From Amycolatopsis tucumanensis (lineage in GTDB: Bacteria; Actinomycetota; Actinomycetes; Mycobacteriales; Pseudonocardiaceae): DNA of 64,000 nt. The notes beneath the pieces are model-generated. The model did no database searches and was not told the origin of the DNA. It saw nothing but the letters and a program-made list of their open reading frames with translations. Position numbers and translations under genes: made by a program. The stretch is from positions 124,001-188,000 of the forward strand of contig NZ_JAKGSD010000002.1 in the NCBI RefSeq assembly GCF_021654135.1, given 5' to 3'. Positions 24,129 through 31,607 of the stretch are shown one piece after another (positions within the stretch are counted from its first letter, which is position 1; every line of letters starts with the position of its first letter).

Positions 24129-25273
24129 GGCCGGCTCCCGTACACGACGGAGGACACCAGCGGCGCGGCGCAGGCGTACTGGATGTGGGTCGCGCCGGGG
24201 ATCTGCCGTGCGCCGCATTCGCCGCGCAGCTGGCGCACGGCCTCCACGTTGAGACCCCAGCCCTGCAGGTAGCTTTCGGACAGGTGCCCGCCGGAGGTGT
24301 TGACCGGGAGCTCCCCGCCCAGCCCGATCCGGCCGTCCTGGATCCACCGCCCGGACTCCCCACGGGGGCAGTAGCCCAGGCCTTCCAGGGTGAACAGGAC
24401 GTTGGGGCTGAAGTTGTCGTAGAGCATCAGGCCGTCCACGTCGGTCCGGTCGACGCCGGCCTGGCGCAGCGACTCCGCGCCGGCCTCGCCGATCGCCCCG
24501 GCCCAGAAGTCCTCGGGCGGGAAGTCGGAGCCGAGGAACTGGGCCCGCTGGGCGGCGCCGAGGACGTACACCGGCGGCCGCGGCAGGTCCGGGGCGCGGT
24601 CGGCGGTGGTGAGGATCATCGCCACGCCTCCGTCGTTGATCAGGCAGTAGTCGAACAGGTGCAGCGGTTCGACGATGTAGCGCGAGGCCAGGTAGGTCTC
24701 CAGGTCGAGCGGGTCGCGCATCACCGCCGCCGGGTTGAAGGCGGCGTGGCGGCGGAAGGTCAGCGCCACCTCGGCCAGTTGCTCCTCGGTGGTGCCGTAC
24801 TGGTGGCAGTGCCGCTGGAACATCAGCGCCGAGAACGCGCCCGGGGAGGTCATGCCGTAGGGCCGGGTCAGTTCCGGCGCGGTGCCGTAGCCCTCCCCCG
24901 CCGCGGTGTAGCCGGTGCCGCCTGCGCCGTAGGTGGCGCCCGCGGAGCGGCCGTCGTTGCCGTAGACCAGCGCCACGGTCCGGCACTGCCCCGTGCGCAG
25001 AGCGGCGGTCGCCAGTTCGATCGCCGCACCGCACATCCGGCCCTCGGCAGGCAGCGGCACGCACCACCGGGGCTGCAGGCCGTGGGCCGAGGCGAAGGAT
25101 TCGTAGCCGGTGACCCGGCAGGCGACCAGCCCGTCGATGTCCCGGACGTCCATCCCGGCGTCGGCCAGCGCCTCGCGCAGCGCCCAGCCGGCCAGGTCGT
25201 CGGCGGAGTGGCCGGGCAGCTTGCCGAAGCGGGTGGTGCCCACCCCGGCGACGGCCGCGAGTGGCCTGTTCAT
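24125..25273 (-). CDS. SCP2/thiolase-like protein, probably an acyl-CoA retro-aldolase rather than a thiolase
   Basis: The 382-residue protein has the thiolase fold landmarks (ALREALADAGMDVRDIDGLV, GGELPVNTSGGHLSESYLQG). Compared with the thiolase at 28322 it lacks the NYCASG nucleophile context, having GRMCGAA. It has LYDNFS where the other has MHDCFT, and GGHLSES where the other has RGHPVGATG. Loss of the catalytic His/Cys pairs with a tyrosine in place is seen in the Ltp2-type aldolases of steroid side-chain degradation, which also need a DUF35 partner. That comparison is from family knowledge. ATG 25273 has GAGGGAG upstream. It is the first gene of its operon. Confidence 0.8.
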   Translation of the reverse strand: MNRPLAAVAGVGTTRFGKLPGHSADDLAGWALREALADAGMDVRDIDGLVACRVTGYESFASAHGLQPRWCVPLPAEGRMCGAAIELATAALRTGQCRTVALVYGNDGRSAGATYGAGGTGYTAAGEGYGTAPELTRPYGMTSPGAFSALMFQRHCHQYGTTEEQLAEVALTFRRHAAFNPAAVMRDPLDLETYLASRYIVEPLHLFDYCLINDGGVAMILTTADRAPDLPRPPVYVLGAAQRAQFLGSDFPPEDFWAGAIGEAGAESLRQAGVDRTDVDGLMLYDNFSPNVLFTLEGLGYCPRGESGRWIQDGRIGLGGELPVNTSGGHLSESYLQGWGLNVEAVRQLRGECGARQIPGATHIQYACAAPLVSSVVYGSRP

Positions 25274-25297
25274 CACGACTCCCTCGTCGTCTGATAC

Positions 25298-25311
25298 TTG
25301 ATAATGTATAA
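25298..25311. promoter_or_regulatory. Candidate GntR operator upstream of the thiolase-like operon
   Basis: TTGATAATGTATAA (25298-25311) is an AT-rich imperfect dyad 25-38 nt upstream of the thiolase-like start. It shares TTGATA followed by TGTAT/AGTAT with the site in front of the gntR gene, and the TTGATA half-site also occurs in two further promoter regions. It lies between the operon start and the gntR stop, where its promoter must be. Confidence 0.5.
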
Positions 25312-25352
25312 ACTCAGTCCGGAAAGCAAGGCCCCGGACGGAACGGGCCTGC

Positions 25353-26024
25353 TCAGAACGCGTCGTCGGCCAGGACGCCCTGGTCCCGCAGCGTGCGCAC
25401 CACGTGGTCGCCCTCCAGCCGGACGTGCTCCCGGCTGGCGGCGTCGGCGGCCGCCGCGTCGCCGTCCCGCAGGGCGCGCAGGATCCGGGCGTGTCCCTTG
25501 TTCGCCTCGGGACCGCCGCCGGAGGGCACCTCGTACACCGAGCGCGGCAGGTTGCGGGACAGCTGCCGCAGCACCGACAGCAGACGGCGGCTGCCCCCGG
25601 TCTTGTTGATCAGGGAGTGGAACTCCCAGTTGAGGTCGTGCAGCTCGTCGCCGTCGGTGCTGCGCTGCATCTGCTCGTGCAGCTCCTCCAGCTTGCGCAG
25701 GACCGGCTCGGTGATCCGCGTGGCCGCCCGCGCGGTCGCCAGGCCCTGGACCATGCCGTAGATCCGGTAGTGGTCCTCGATGTCCTCCTGGCGGATCGGC
25801 ACGATGAACGTGCCGCGGTGCGGCTCGGTGTCGACCAGGCCCTCGGTCTCCAGGGTGATGAGGGCTTCCCGGACGGGCAGCCGGCTCACGCCGAGCTCGG
25901 CGGCGATCGCGTCCTGCGGCACGCGCTGCCCGCGTTCGAGGGTGCCGTCGAAGATGCGTTCGCGGATGTGGGCGGCGACCTCGTCGCTCATGCTCCGCCG
26001 TTTCGGCTGTGCCGCCCTGGCCAT
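25353..26024 (-). CDS. GntR family regulator, FCD/FadR subfamily
   Basis: The 223-residue protein has an N-terminal winged helix (RIFDGTLERGQRVPQDAIAA, ELGVSRLPVREALITLETEG). An all-helical FCD domain follows with the metal-binding type residues in DLNWEFHSLI and KGHARILRALRDGD. I chose ATG 26024. MSDEVAAHI at 25991 is the shorter alternative, and the frame is open upstream from a TTG inside the operator. FCD regulators usually repress acid or acyl-CoA catabolic genes and release DNA on binding an acid. It sits between two same-strand operons of acyl-CoA enzymes. Confidence 0.92.
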   Translation of the reverse strand: MARAAQPKRRSMSDEVAAHIRERIFDGTLERGQRVPQDAIAAELGVSRLPVREALITLETEGLVDTEPHRGTFIVPIRQEDIEDHYRIYGMVQGLATARAATRITEPVLRKLEELHEQMQRSTDGDELHDLNWEFHSLINKTGGSRRLLSVLRQLSRNLPRSVYEVPSGGGPEANKGHARILRALRDGDAAAADAASREHVRLEGDHVVRTLRDQGVLADDAF

Positions 26025-26057
26025 GCCGCCACCCCGTCCCCGTGTCGCTGCTGCCGG

Positions 26058-26069
26058 ATACTTTATCAA
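26058..26069. promoter_or_regulatory. Candidate GntR operator in front of the gntR gene
   Basis: ATACTTTATCAA (26058-26069) reads TTGATAAAGTAT on the minus strand. It matches the site at 25298-25311 (TTGATAATGTAT) in 10 of 12 positions. It lies in the 47-nt gap between the racemase gene stop and the gntR ATG, suggesting autoregulation from a promoter in that gap. Confidence 0.5.
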
Positions 26070-26071
26070 CG

Positions 26072-27085
26072 TTACTCCTCGATGATCGGGGAAATGCGCG
26101 GGGCAGGCGCGGGCTCCACCCGGTCGCCGTCCACCAGCAGCGTCGACCGCGCCGTCAGGTGCGGGTCGGCGGCGGCCTCGGTCATGCTCAGCACGGGCGT
26201 GACGCAGGCGTCAAGCGGCTCGAACACCGCGGCCCACTCGGCGCGGGTGCGGCCGGCGAAGATCTCCGCGAACAGCTTCTTGGTGGCAGGCCAGGACTCC
26301 CGGTCCCACTGGTCCGGCAGCTGGGCGGGGTCCAGGCCCAGCGCGCGCACCAGCCGCTCGTAGAACTGCGGCTCCATGCTGCCCACGGCCAGGTACTCGC
26401 CGTCGGCGGTCTCGTAGACGTCGTAGAACGGCGCGCCGGTGTCGATGTCGTTCGCGCCGGGCTCGGGCTGCCACCGGCCGTCGGCGACGCGCTGCCAGAT
26501 GCCGGACATCAGCAGGCTGACGCCGTCGACCATCGCGGCGTCGACGACCTGGCCGCGGCCGGTGGCGTCGCGCTCCCGCAGCGCGGCCAGCAGCCCGAAG
26601 GCGAGCAGCATCCCGCCGCCGCCGTAGTCCCCGACGAGGTTGAGCGGCGGCACCGGCGCCTGTCCCCGCCGCGCGATCGAGCGCAGGGCGCCGGTGACGG
26701 CGAGGTAGTTGATGTCGTGCCCGGCCTTGGCGGCCAGCGGGCCGTCCTGCCCCCAGCCGGTCATGCGGCCGTAGACCAGGCGCGGGTTGAGCTCCGCGCA
26801 CGCCCGCGGCCCCAGGCCCAGCCGTTCCATGACGCCCGGCCGGAATCCCTCGATGAGGACATCGGCGGAGGTGATCAGCTCACGGGCCCGTGCCAGGCCG
26901 TCGTCGGATTTGAGGTCGAGGTGCACAGTGCGGCCGCCGCGGTCGAGGATGCCGCCGTCCCGGTCGCTGCCCGGGCGGTCGATCCGCACGATCTCGGCGC
27001 CGGCGTCGGCGAGCATCATCGCGGCGAACGGCGCCGGGCCGAGCCCGGCGAACTCCACCACGCGCAGTCCGTTCAGCGGTCCCAT
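26072..27085 (-). CDS. CoA-transferase family III protein, alpha-methylacyl-CoA racemase type
   Basis: The 337-residue protein begins with GLRVVEFAGLGPAPFAAMMLAD and contains AGHDINYLA (His123) and NLVGDYGGG (Asp153). These are the histidine/aspartate pair used by alpha-methylacyl-CoA racemases for epimerisation at C2. The family also includes CoA-transferases such as the benzylsuccinate enzymes, where an Asp at the equivalent place carries the CoA. The visible His favours racemase. ATG 27085 has AGGGAA upstream and lies 11 nt after the SDR gene. It closes the DUF35-thiolase-SDR-SDR operon. Confidence 0.88.
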   Translation of the reverse strand: MGPLNGLRVVEFAGLGPAPFAAMMLADAGAEIVRIDRPGSDRDGGILDRGGRTVHLDLKSDDGLARARELITSADVLIEGFRPGVMERLGLGPRACAELNPRLVYGRMTGWGQDGPLAAKAGHDINYLAVTGALRSIARRGQAPVPPLNLVGDYGGGGMLLAFGLLAALRERDATGRGQVVDAAMVDGVSLLMSGIWQRVADGRWQPEPGANDIDTGAPFYDVYETADGEYLAVGSMEPQFYERLVRALGLDPAQLPDQWDRESWPATKKLFAEIFAGRTRAEWAAVFEPLDACVTPVLSMTEAAADPHLTARSTLLVDGDRVEPAPAPRISPIIEE

Positions 27086-27096
27086 CCGTGTTCCCT

Positions 27097-27822
27097 TCAC
27101 GCCGGCTGCCGGTACGGGTCGCCGATGCTGCGCCCACCGCACACGACGAGCACCTGCCCGGTGACGTAGGAGGCGCCGGCCAGATAGGCCACCGCGTCGG
27201 CGACGTCGCCGGGGTGCCCGGCGCGGCCGACCGGGATCGCCTCCAGGGTGCGTTCGCGGATGCGGTCCGGCAGCCCCTCGGTCATCCGGGTGGCGACGAA
27301 CCCGGGCGCGACGCAGTTGACGGTGATGCCCTGGCGCGCGACCTCCAGCGCCAGCGACCGGGTGGCGCCGACCAGCCCGCCCTTGGCCGTGGAGTAGGCG
27401 GTGGAGCCGAAGGTGCCCAGCCAGGCGCGGGAGGCGATGTTGACCACCGCTCCCCCGCCGCGCCGCGCCATCGGGCGCAGCAGCAGCCGCGTCAGCGCCA
27501 GCGGGCCGAGCAGGTTGATCGCGAGCAGGCGGCGGAACAGCGCCGGGTCGAGGCGGCCGACCCGCGCGTCCTGGAGCACGCCGGCGCAGTTGACCAGAAT
27601 GTCGACGCCGCCGAACTCCGCCACGCAGGCCGCGGCGACCTGCTCGCGGGACTCGCGCGAGGCGACGTCCAGGACCATCGGCCGCGCCTTCGGGCCGATC
27701 TCCGCCGCCGCCTCCGCCGGATCGAGGTCGGCGACGACCACGACGTCGGCCTCACGGGCCAGCCGTTCGCAGACGCCCCGGCCGATGCCACCGGCGCCGC
27801 CGGTCACGAGCGAGGTCTTCAT
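27097..27822 (-). CDS. SDR oxidoreductase, 3-hydroxyacyl-CoA dehydrogenase type
   Basis: The 241-residue protein has TGGAGGIG at residues 7-14, VNCAG and the catalytic YSTAK, so it is an intact classical SDR. It should oxidise a 3-hydroxyacyl-CoA with NAD(P). Its start overlaps by ATGA the stop of a shorter SDR-like gene that lacks the catalytic residues. Such a pair recalls BbsC/BbsD, in which one inactive and one active SDR form a heterotetrameric dehydrogenase in benzylsuccinate beta-oxidation. Confidence 0.9.
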   Translation of the reverse strand: MKTSLVTGGAGGIGRGVCERLAREADVVVVADLDPAEAAAEIGPKARPMVLDVASRESREQVAAACVAEFGGVDILVNCAGVLQDARVGRLDPALFRRLLAINLLGPLALTRLLLRPMARRGGGAVVNIASRAWLGTFGSTAYSTAKGGLVGATRSLALEVARQGITVNCVAPGFVATRMTEGLPDRIRERTLEAIPVGRAGHPGDVADAVAYLAGASYVTGQVLVVCGGRSIGDPYRQPA

Positions 27823-28325
27823 GGCCGCAACCTCCCCAGACCGCTGCCCGCGGTCACGTAGATCTCCTGTCCGGTGATGTCCCCGCCGTCGGCGGCGAGC
27901 AGCGCGGACACCTGGTGGGCGACCGCGGTTTCGGCGCCGTCGGCGTAGAGCACGGTGTTGACCGTGATGCCGTCCCGGGCGAGCTCGATCGCCAGCGTGC
28001 GCGCCATCGACAGCACACCGCCCGCGACCGCCCCGGCCGCGGTGGCGTGCGGACGGCCCAGCGCGGCCTCGGCCGGGATCAGGAACACCAGCCGTCCTGC
28101 CCCGGACAGCGCGGGCAGCTGCCACTGCACCTCGGCCAGCACATCGGCGAGCACGTCACCGATCTCGGCGTCGAGCAGTTCGTCGGACAGCCCTTCCAGG
28201 TCCCGGTCGCCGGGCAGGTCCGGGGCCAGGCACGCGGCGGGGACCGGCGATTCCAGAGTGGACAGTGCCGCGGCGAGCGCGGCGGAGCCGCCCCACACGG
28301 GCACGGTCGTGGTCACCTGCGTCAT
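27819..28325 (-). CDS. Truncated, catalytically dead SDR-like protein (possible BbsC-like pseudo-subunit)
   Basis: The 168-residue product keeps the C-terminal half of an SDR: GGVLSMARTLAIELARDGIT followed by VNTVLYADG and a GGDITGQEIYVTAGSGL ending. The N-terminal glycine-rich cofactor motif is missing, and no Tyr-x-x-x-Lys is present where HATAAGAVAGG lies. The frame is intact, coupled by ATGA on both sides and not decayed in composition, so it is probably expressed. It may be a structural partner of the active SDR next door. Alternatively it is a recently shortened gene kept by polarity. Confidence 0.75.
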   Translation of the reverse strand: MTQVTTTVPVWGGSAALAAALSTLESPVPAACLAPDLPGDRDLEGLSDELLDAEIGDVLADVLAEVQWQLPALSGAGRLVFLIPAEAALGRPHATAAGAVAGGVLSMARTLAIELARDGITVNTVLYADGAETAVAHQVSALLAADGGDITGQEIYVTAGSGLGRLRP

Positions 28326-29476
28326 CGGGACATCACCAGCGTCGTCACCGATCCTCCGTCCGTGCCGTTGACCGTGCCGCCCTTGCAGTAGCTCAGCCCG
28401 ACGCGCGCACCCTCGACCTGGCGGGCCCCGGCGGTGCCGCGCAACTGCCAGGTCAGCTCACAGGCCTGGGCGACGCCGGTGGCGCCGACCGGGTGCCCGC
28501 GCGAGAGCAGCCCGCCGCTGGGGTTGACGGGCAGCCGCCCGCCGAGCGCGGTGCGCCCGGCCTCGGTCCACGCCGCTCCTTCGCCGCGCGGGATCAGGCC
28601 GAGTCCTTCCATCCGGACGATCTCGGCGATCGTGAAGCAGTCGTGCATCTCGACCAGGTCGATGTCCTCCGGGCCGGTGCCGGTGAGCTTCCAGGCCTCC
28701 TCGGCGGCCCGGCGCGAGACGTCCTCCTCGTTGACGTCGCCGGTGCCCGGCCGCACGCTGCCGCTGACGAGCGCGCAGCCCAGCATGCGTGGCACGGAAC
28801 CGGTCACGCCGAGGCGGCGCAGGCCGGCCGGGCTGCACAGCACCATCGCCGCGGCGCCGTCGGAGATCGGGCTGCAGTCCAGCAGCCCGAGCGGTTCGGC
28901 GATCGGCCGCGCGGAGAGCACCTCCTGCAAGGTGACCGGCCGCTGGTACTGGGCGAACGGGTTGTGCACCGAGTGGGCGTGGTTCTTCACCGCGACCGCG
29001 GCGATCTGCTTGCGGCTCGCGCCGTGGTCGGCCATGTAGCGGCGGGCGCTGAGCCCGTGACCGGCGGCCATCACGTACCCGACCGCCGCGTCCAGGTCAC
29101 CCGGGTCGGGCCGCACGCCCCCGGACACCCGGTCGGTCATCTTCTCCACGCCGATCACCAACACGACGTCGTGCAGGCCCGCGGCCAGGGCCACCCACGC
29201 CTCACGTAAGGCGGTGGCCCCGCTGGCGCAGTAGTTCTCGTGGTTGGACACCGGGCGCCCGTCGAGGCCGAGCTGCGCCGCGACGCGTTGCCCGGCGACC
29301 GGGCCGCCGAAGACGTGCCCGACGTACAGGGCGTCCACTTGGGACAGTTCGGCGCTCGCGTCGGTGAGCGCGGCGCGGGCGGCGCCGACGGCCATGCGCT
29401 CCAGGGTCACGTCGGCGGGGTACTTGCCGAACCGGATCATGCCGGCGCCGGCGACGTGGGCGGGTGCGAGCGTCAT
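28322..29476 (-). CDS. Thiolase (SCP2/acetyl-CoA acetyltransferase-like, BbsB-type)
   Basis: The 384-residue protein has the acyl-accepting cysteine Cys83 in ENYCASGATA, the MHDCFTIAE block and RGHPVGATG with the catalytic histidine, so it is an active thiolase by sequence. It would cleave a 3-oxoacyl-CoA with CoA. The gene is coupled by ATGA to the DUF35 gene upstream, matching BbsA-BbsB complexes in which a zinc-finger subunit completes the active site. ATG 29476 gives MTLAPAHVAGAGM, a normal N-terminus. Confidence 0.9.
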   Translation of the reverse strand: MTLAPAHVAGAGMIRFGKYPADVTLERMAVGAARAALTDASAELSQVDALYVGHVFGGPVAGQRVAAQLGLDGRPVSNHENYCASGATALREAWVALAAGLHDVVLVIGVEKMTDRVSGGVRPDPGDLDAAVGYVMAAGHGLSARRYMADHGASRKQIAAVAVKNHAHSVHNPFAQYQRPVTLQEVLSARPIAEPLGLLDCSPISDGAAAMVLCSPAGLRRLGVTGSVPRMLGCALVSGSVRPGTGDVNEEDVSRRAAEEAWKLTGTGPEDIDLVEMHDCFTIAEIVRMEGLGLIPRGEGAAWTEAGRTALGGRLPVNPSGGLLSRGHPVGATGVAQACELTWQLRGTAGARQVEGARVGLSYCKGGTVNGTDGGSVTTLVMSR

Positions 29477-29883
29477 GCCGCCACCCCCGCGCGGAACCGG
29501 TAGCCGACCAGGTCGGCGCCGTCGGCGTCCTGGCCGGTGGTCGTCAGCTCGAGGTGCACGGGCAGGCCGATCGCGACGTCTTCGGGCGCGACCCCGCTGA
29601 TCTGGGCGAGCACACGGACCCCCTCCGGCAGGTCGACGTAGGCCAGCACGTAGGGCACCTCGACGCCGGGCGGCGCCTGGCGGACGACGGTGAAGCTGTA
29701 CACCGTGCCGGCGGGCGAGAGCTCGGTCCCGCGGATCCCCTCGACCGCGCGGCAGCCGGGACAGAACTCCCGCGCCGGGAACGAGACCGTGGCGCACCGG
29801 TCACACCGGGACCCGAGCAGGCGTGGCGGGGTCAGCTTCAGCAGCCCGTCCCGGAAGGGGCGGGCCGCGGCGACGGCGGGCAT
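29473..29883 (-). CDS. DUF35 zinc-ribbon/OB-fold protein (BbsA-type thiolase partner)
   Basis: The 136-residue protein has the zinc ribbon CDRC (about 27-30) and CPGC (about 41-44) followed by an OB-fold (GTVYSFTVVRQAP, PYVLAYVDLPEGVRVLAQI). It begins the five-gene operon DUF35-thiolase-SDR-SDR-racemase. ATG 29883 lies 45 nt downstream of a candidate GntR site. Confidence 0.9.
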   Translation of the reverse strand: MPAVAAARPFRDGLLKLTPPRLLGSRCDRCATVSFPAREFCPGCRAVEGIRGTELSPAGTVYSFTVVRQAPPGVEVPYVLAYVDLPEGVRVLAQISGVAPEDVAIGLPVHLELTTTGQDADGADLVGYRFRAGVAA

Positions 29884-29927
29884 CGGAACCTCCAGCTGTC
29901 TTCGATGAACACCCACGACGGTACAAG

Positions 29928-29943
29928 TTTGATACATGATCAG
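29928..29943. promoter_or_regulatory. Candidate GntR operator, left side of the divergent promoter region
   Basis: TTTGATACATGATCAG begins at 29928. The 9-mer TTTGATACA is repeated exactly, in inverse orientation, at 30049-30057 on the other side of the same 196-nt divergent region. Both are AT-rich islands in GC-rich surroundings. Confidence 0.5.
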
Positions 29944-30045
29944 ACAAGCCTCACGAGCGAGACAGCGCCACTAGCTGCGGCTTCTAGGTTTTTCCGACAC
30001 ATCCTGGACACTACGGCCGCGCTGACGTAGCCTCCGTCACAACCA

Positions 30046-30061
30046 GTTTGTATCAAATATC
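30046..30061. promoter_or_regulatory. Candidate GntR operator upstream of the aldehyde dehydrogenase
   Basis: GTTTGTATCAAATATC (30046-30061) lies 19-34 nt before the aldehyde dehydrogenase ATG and contains the reverse complement of TTTGATACA. Its position next to the ribosome site fits repression of the plus-strand operon. Confidence 0.5.
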
Positions 30062-30079
30062 GAAGAGGATGAGACGCTG

Positions 30080-31576
30080 ATGTCAACGACGACACCCGCC
30101 CGGGGCCTGGCTCCCGTCGTGGCCTCCCGCCTCGCCGCGGACCCACACCTGTTCATCGGCGGCGAGCGCCGCGAGGCCCGCAGCGGCCGGACCCGCCCGG
30201 TCCTGGACCCGGGCACCGGCGAGCCGATCGCGACCACGGCGTGCGCCGGCGCGGCCGACATCGACGACGCGGTCGCCGCCGCCGCGCGCGCCTTCGACCC
30301 CGCCTCCGAGTGGCGGCGGATGACCCCGCTGGAGCGCGGGCGCGTCCTGACCCGCATCGGCGAGGCGATCTACGCCCGCGCCGACGAGTTCGCGGAGCTG
30401 GAGGTGCTCGACGCGGGCAAGGTGCGCGGCGCGGCCCGCGCCATCGACGTCGAGTTCGCCGCGCGGACCTTCCTCTACTACGGTGGCTGGCCGAGCAAGA
30501 TCCAGGGCACCACGGTGCCCGTCTCGCACCCGGGCATCCACGTCCGCACCGAGCGGGAACCCGTCGGGGTCGCCGGGGCGATCACGGCGTGGAACTTCCC
30601 GCTGCTGCTGTGCGCCTGGAAGATGGCGCCCGCGCTGGCCGCCGGGTGCCCGGTGGTGTTCAAGCCGTCGGAGGAGACCCCGCTGTCCGCGCTGTGGCTC
30701 GCCGAACTCGCCGTCGAGGCGGGCCTGCCACCCGGCGTGCTCAACGTGGTGCCCGGCTACGGCGACGAGGCCGGGCAGGCGCTGGTGGCGCACGCGGGCG
30801 TGCGCAAGCTGTCGTTCACCGGCTCGACCGCCGTCGGCCGCCGCATCGCCCGCGACGCCTCGGACCTGCTCAAGCGGGTCACCCTGGAACTGGGCGGCAA
30901 GAGCGCGAACATCATCTTCGGCGACGCCGACCTCGACGCCGCCGTCGCCGGTTCCGCGGGCGGCATCTTCTGGCACTCCGGCCAAACCTGCAGCGCGCCG
31001 TCGCGGCTGTTCGTGCAGCGCGACATCCACGACGAGGTGGTGGACAAGCTGCTCGCCGAGGCGGCCGCGTTGTCGATCGGCCACGGCCTGGACGCGGGCG
31101 TCGACTTCGGGCCGCTGGTCAACGAGCGCCAGGTGGAGCGGGTCCGCGGCTACGTCGAGCGGGCCGCGGCCGAAGGCGCGAAGGTGCACCAGGCCGGGGA
31201 ACTGCCCACCGGTGGCGGGTTCTTCTACCCGCCGACCGTGATCGCCGGCGCCACCGACGACATGGAGTGCGCGCGCGAGGAGATCTTCGGCCCGGTCGTG
31301 GTCGTGCTGCCCTTCGACGACGCCGAGGAGGCCGCCCGCCGCGCCAACGCCAGCGACTACGGCCTCGCGGCCGGGCTGTGGACCGGCAGCGTCGCCACCG
31401 AGCACGCCATGACCCGCGCCCTGCGCGCCGGCACCGTCTACGTCAACGGCTGGGGCCTGACCGACCCGGCCGCCCCCTTCGGCGGCTTCGCCCAGTCCGG
31501 CTACGGCCGCGACCTCGGCCCGGACAGCCTCGACGGCTACCTCGAAACGAAGTCCGTGTGGACATTCCACGGCTGA
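30080..31576 (+). CDS. Aldehyde dehydrogenase (NAD(P)+-dependent)
   Basis: The 498-residue enzyme has ITAWNFPLLLCAWK, FTGSTAVGR, the general-base block ELGGKSANI and the nucleophile Cys304 in SGQTCSAPSR, followed by EEIFGPVV and FGGFAQSGYGRD. It oxidises an aldehyde to the acid in the cytosol. The ATG at 30080 follows GAAGAGGATG at a good distance. It is divergent from the DUF35/thiolase operon across a region with two matching candidate GntR sites, and is followed 31 nt later by an alcohol dehydrogenase. The pair would convert an alcohol to the acid that the CoA ligase activates. Confidence 0.93.
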   Translation: MSTTTPARGLAPVVASRLAADPHLFIGGERREARSGRTRPVLDPGTGEPIATTACAGAADIDDAVAAAARAFDPASEWRRMTPLERGRVLTRIGEAIYARADEFAELEVLDAGKVRGAARAIDVEFAARTFLYYGGWPSKIQGTTVPVSHPGIHVRTEREPVGVAGAITAWNFPLLLCAWKMAPALAAGCPVVFKPSEETPLSALWLAELAVEAGLPPGVLNVVPGYGDEAGQALVAHAGVRKLSFTGSTAVGRRIARDASDLLKRVTLELGGKSANIIFGDADLDAAVAGSAGGIFWHSGQTCSAPSRLFVQRDIHDEVVDKLLAEAAALSIGHGLDAGVDFGPLVNERQVERVRGYVERAAAEGAKVHQAGELPTGGGFFYPPTVIAGATDDMECAREEIFGPVVVVLPFDDAEEAARRANASDYGLAAGLWTGSVATEHAMTRALRAGTVYVNGWGLTDPAAPFGGFAQSGYGRDLGPDSLDGYLETKSVWTFHG

Positions 31577-31607
31577 CCCTCCCCCGCGAACGGAAAGTAG
31601 AGACACC

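Noticed and set aside
28322..31576. Steroid side-chain degradation as the specific role of the GntR regulon
   Set aside because: Thiolase/DUF35 pairs are shared with that pathway, but no steroid-ring genes are present and the gene order fits a Bbs-like module better, so I left the substrate open.
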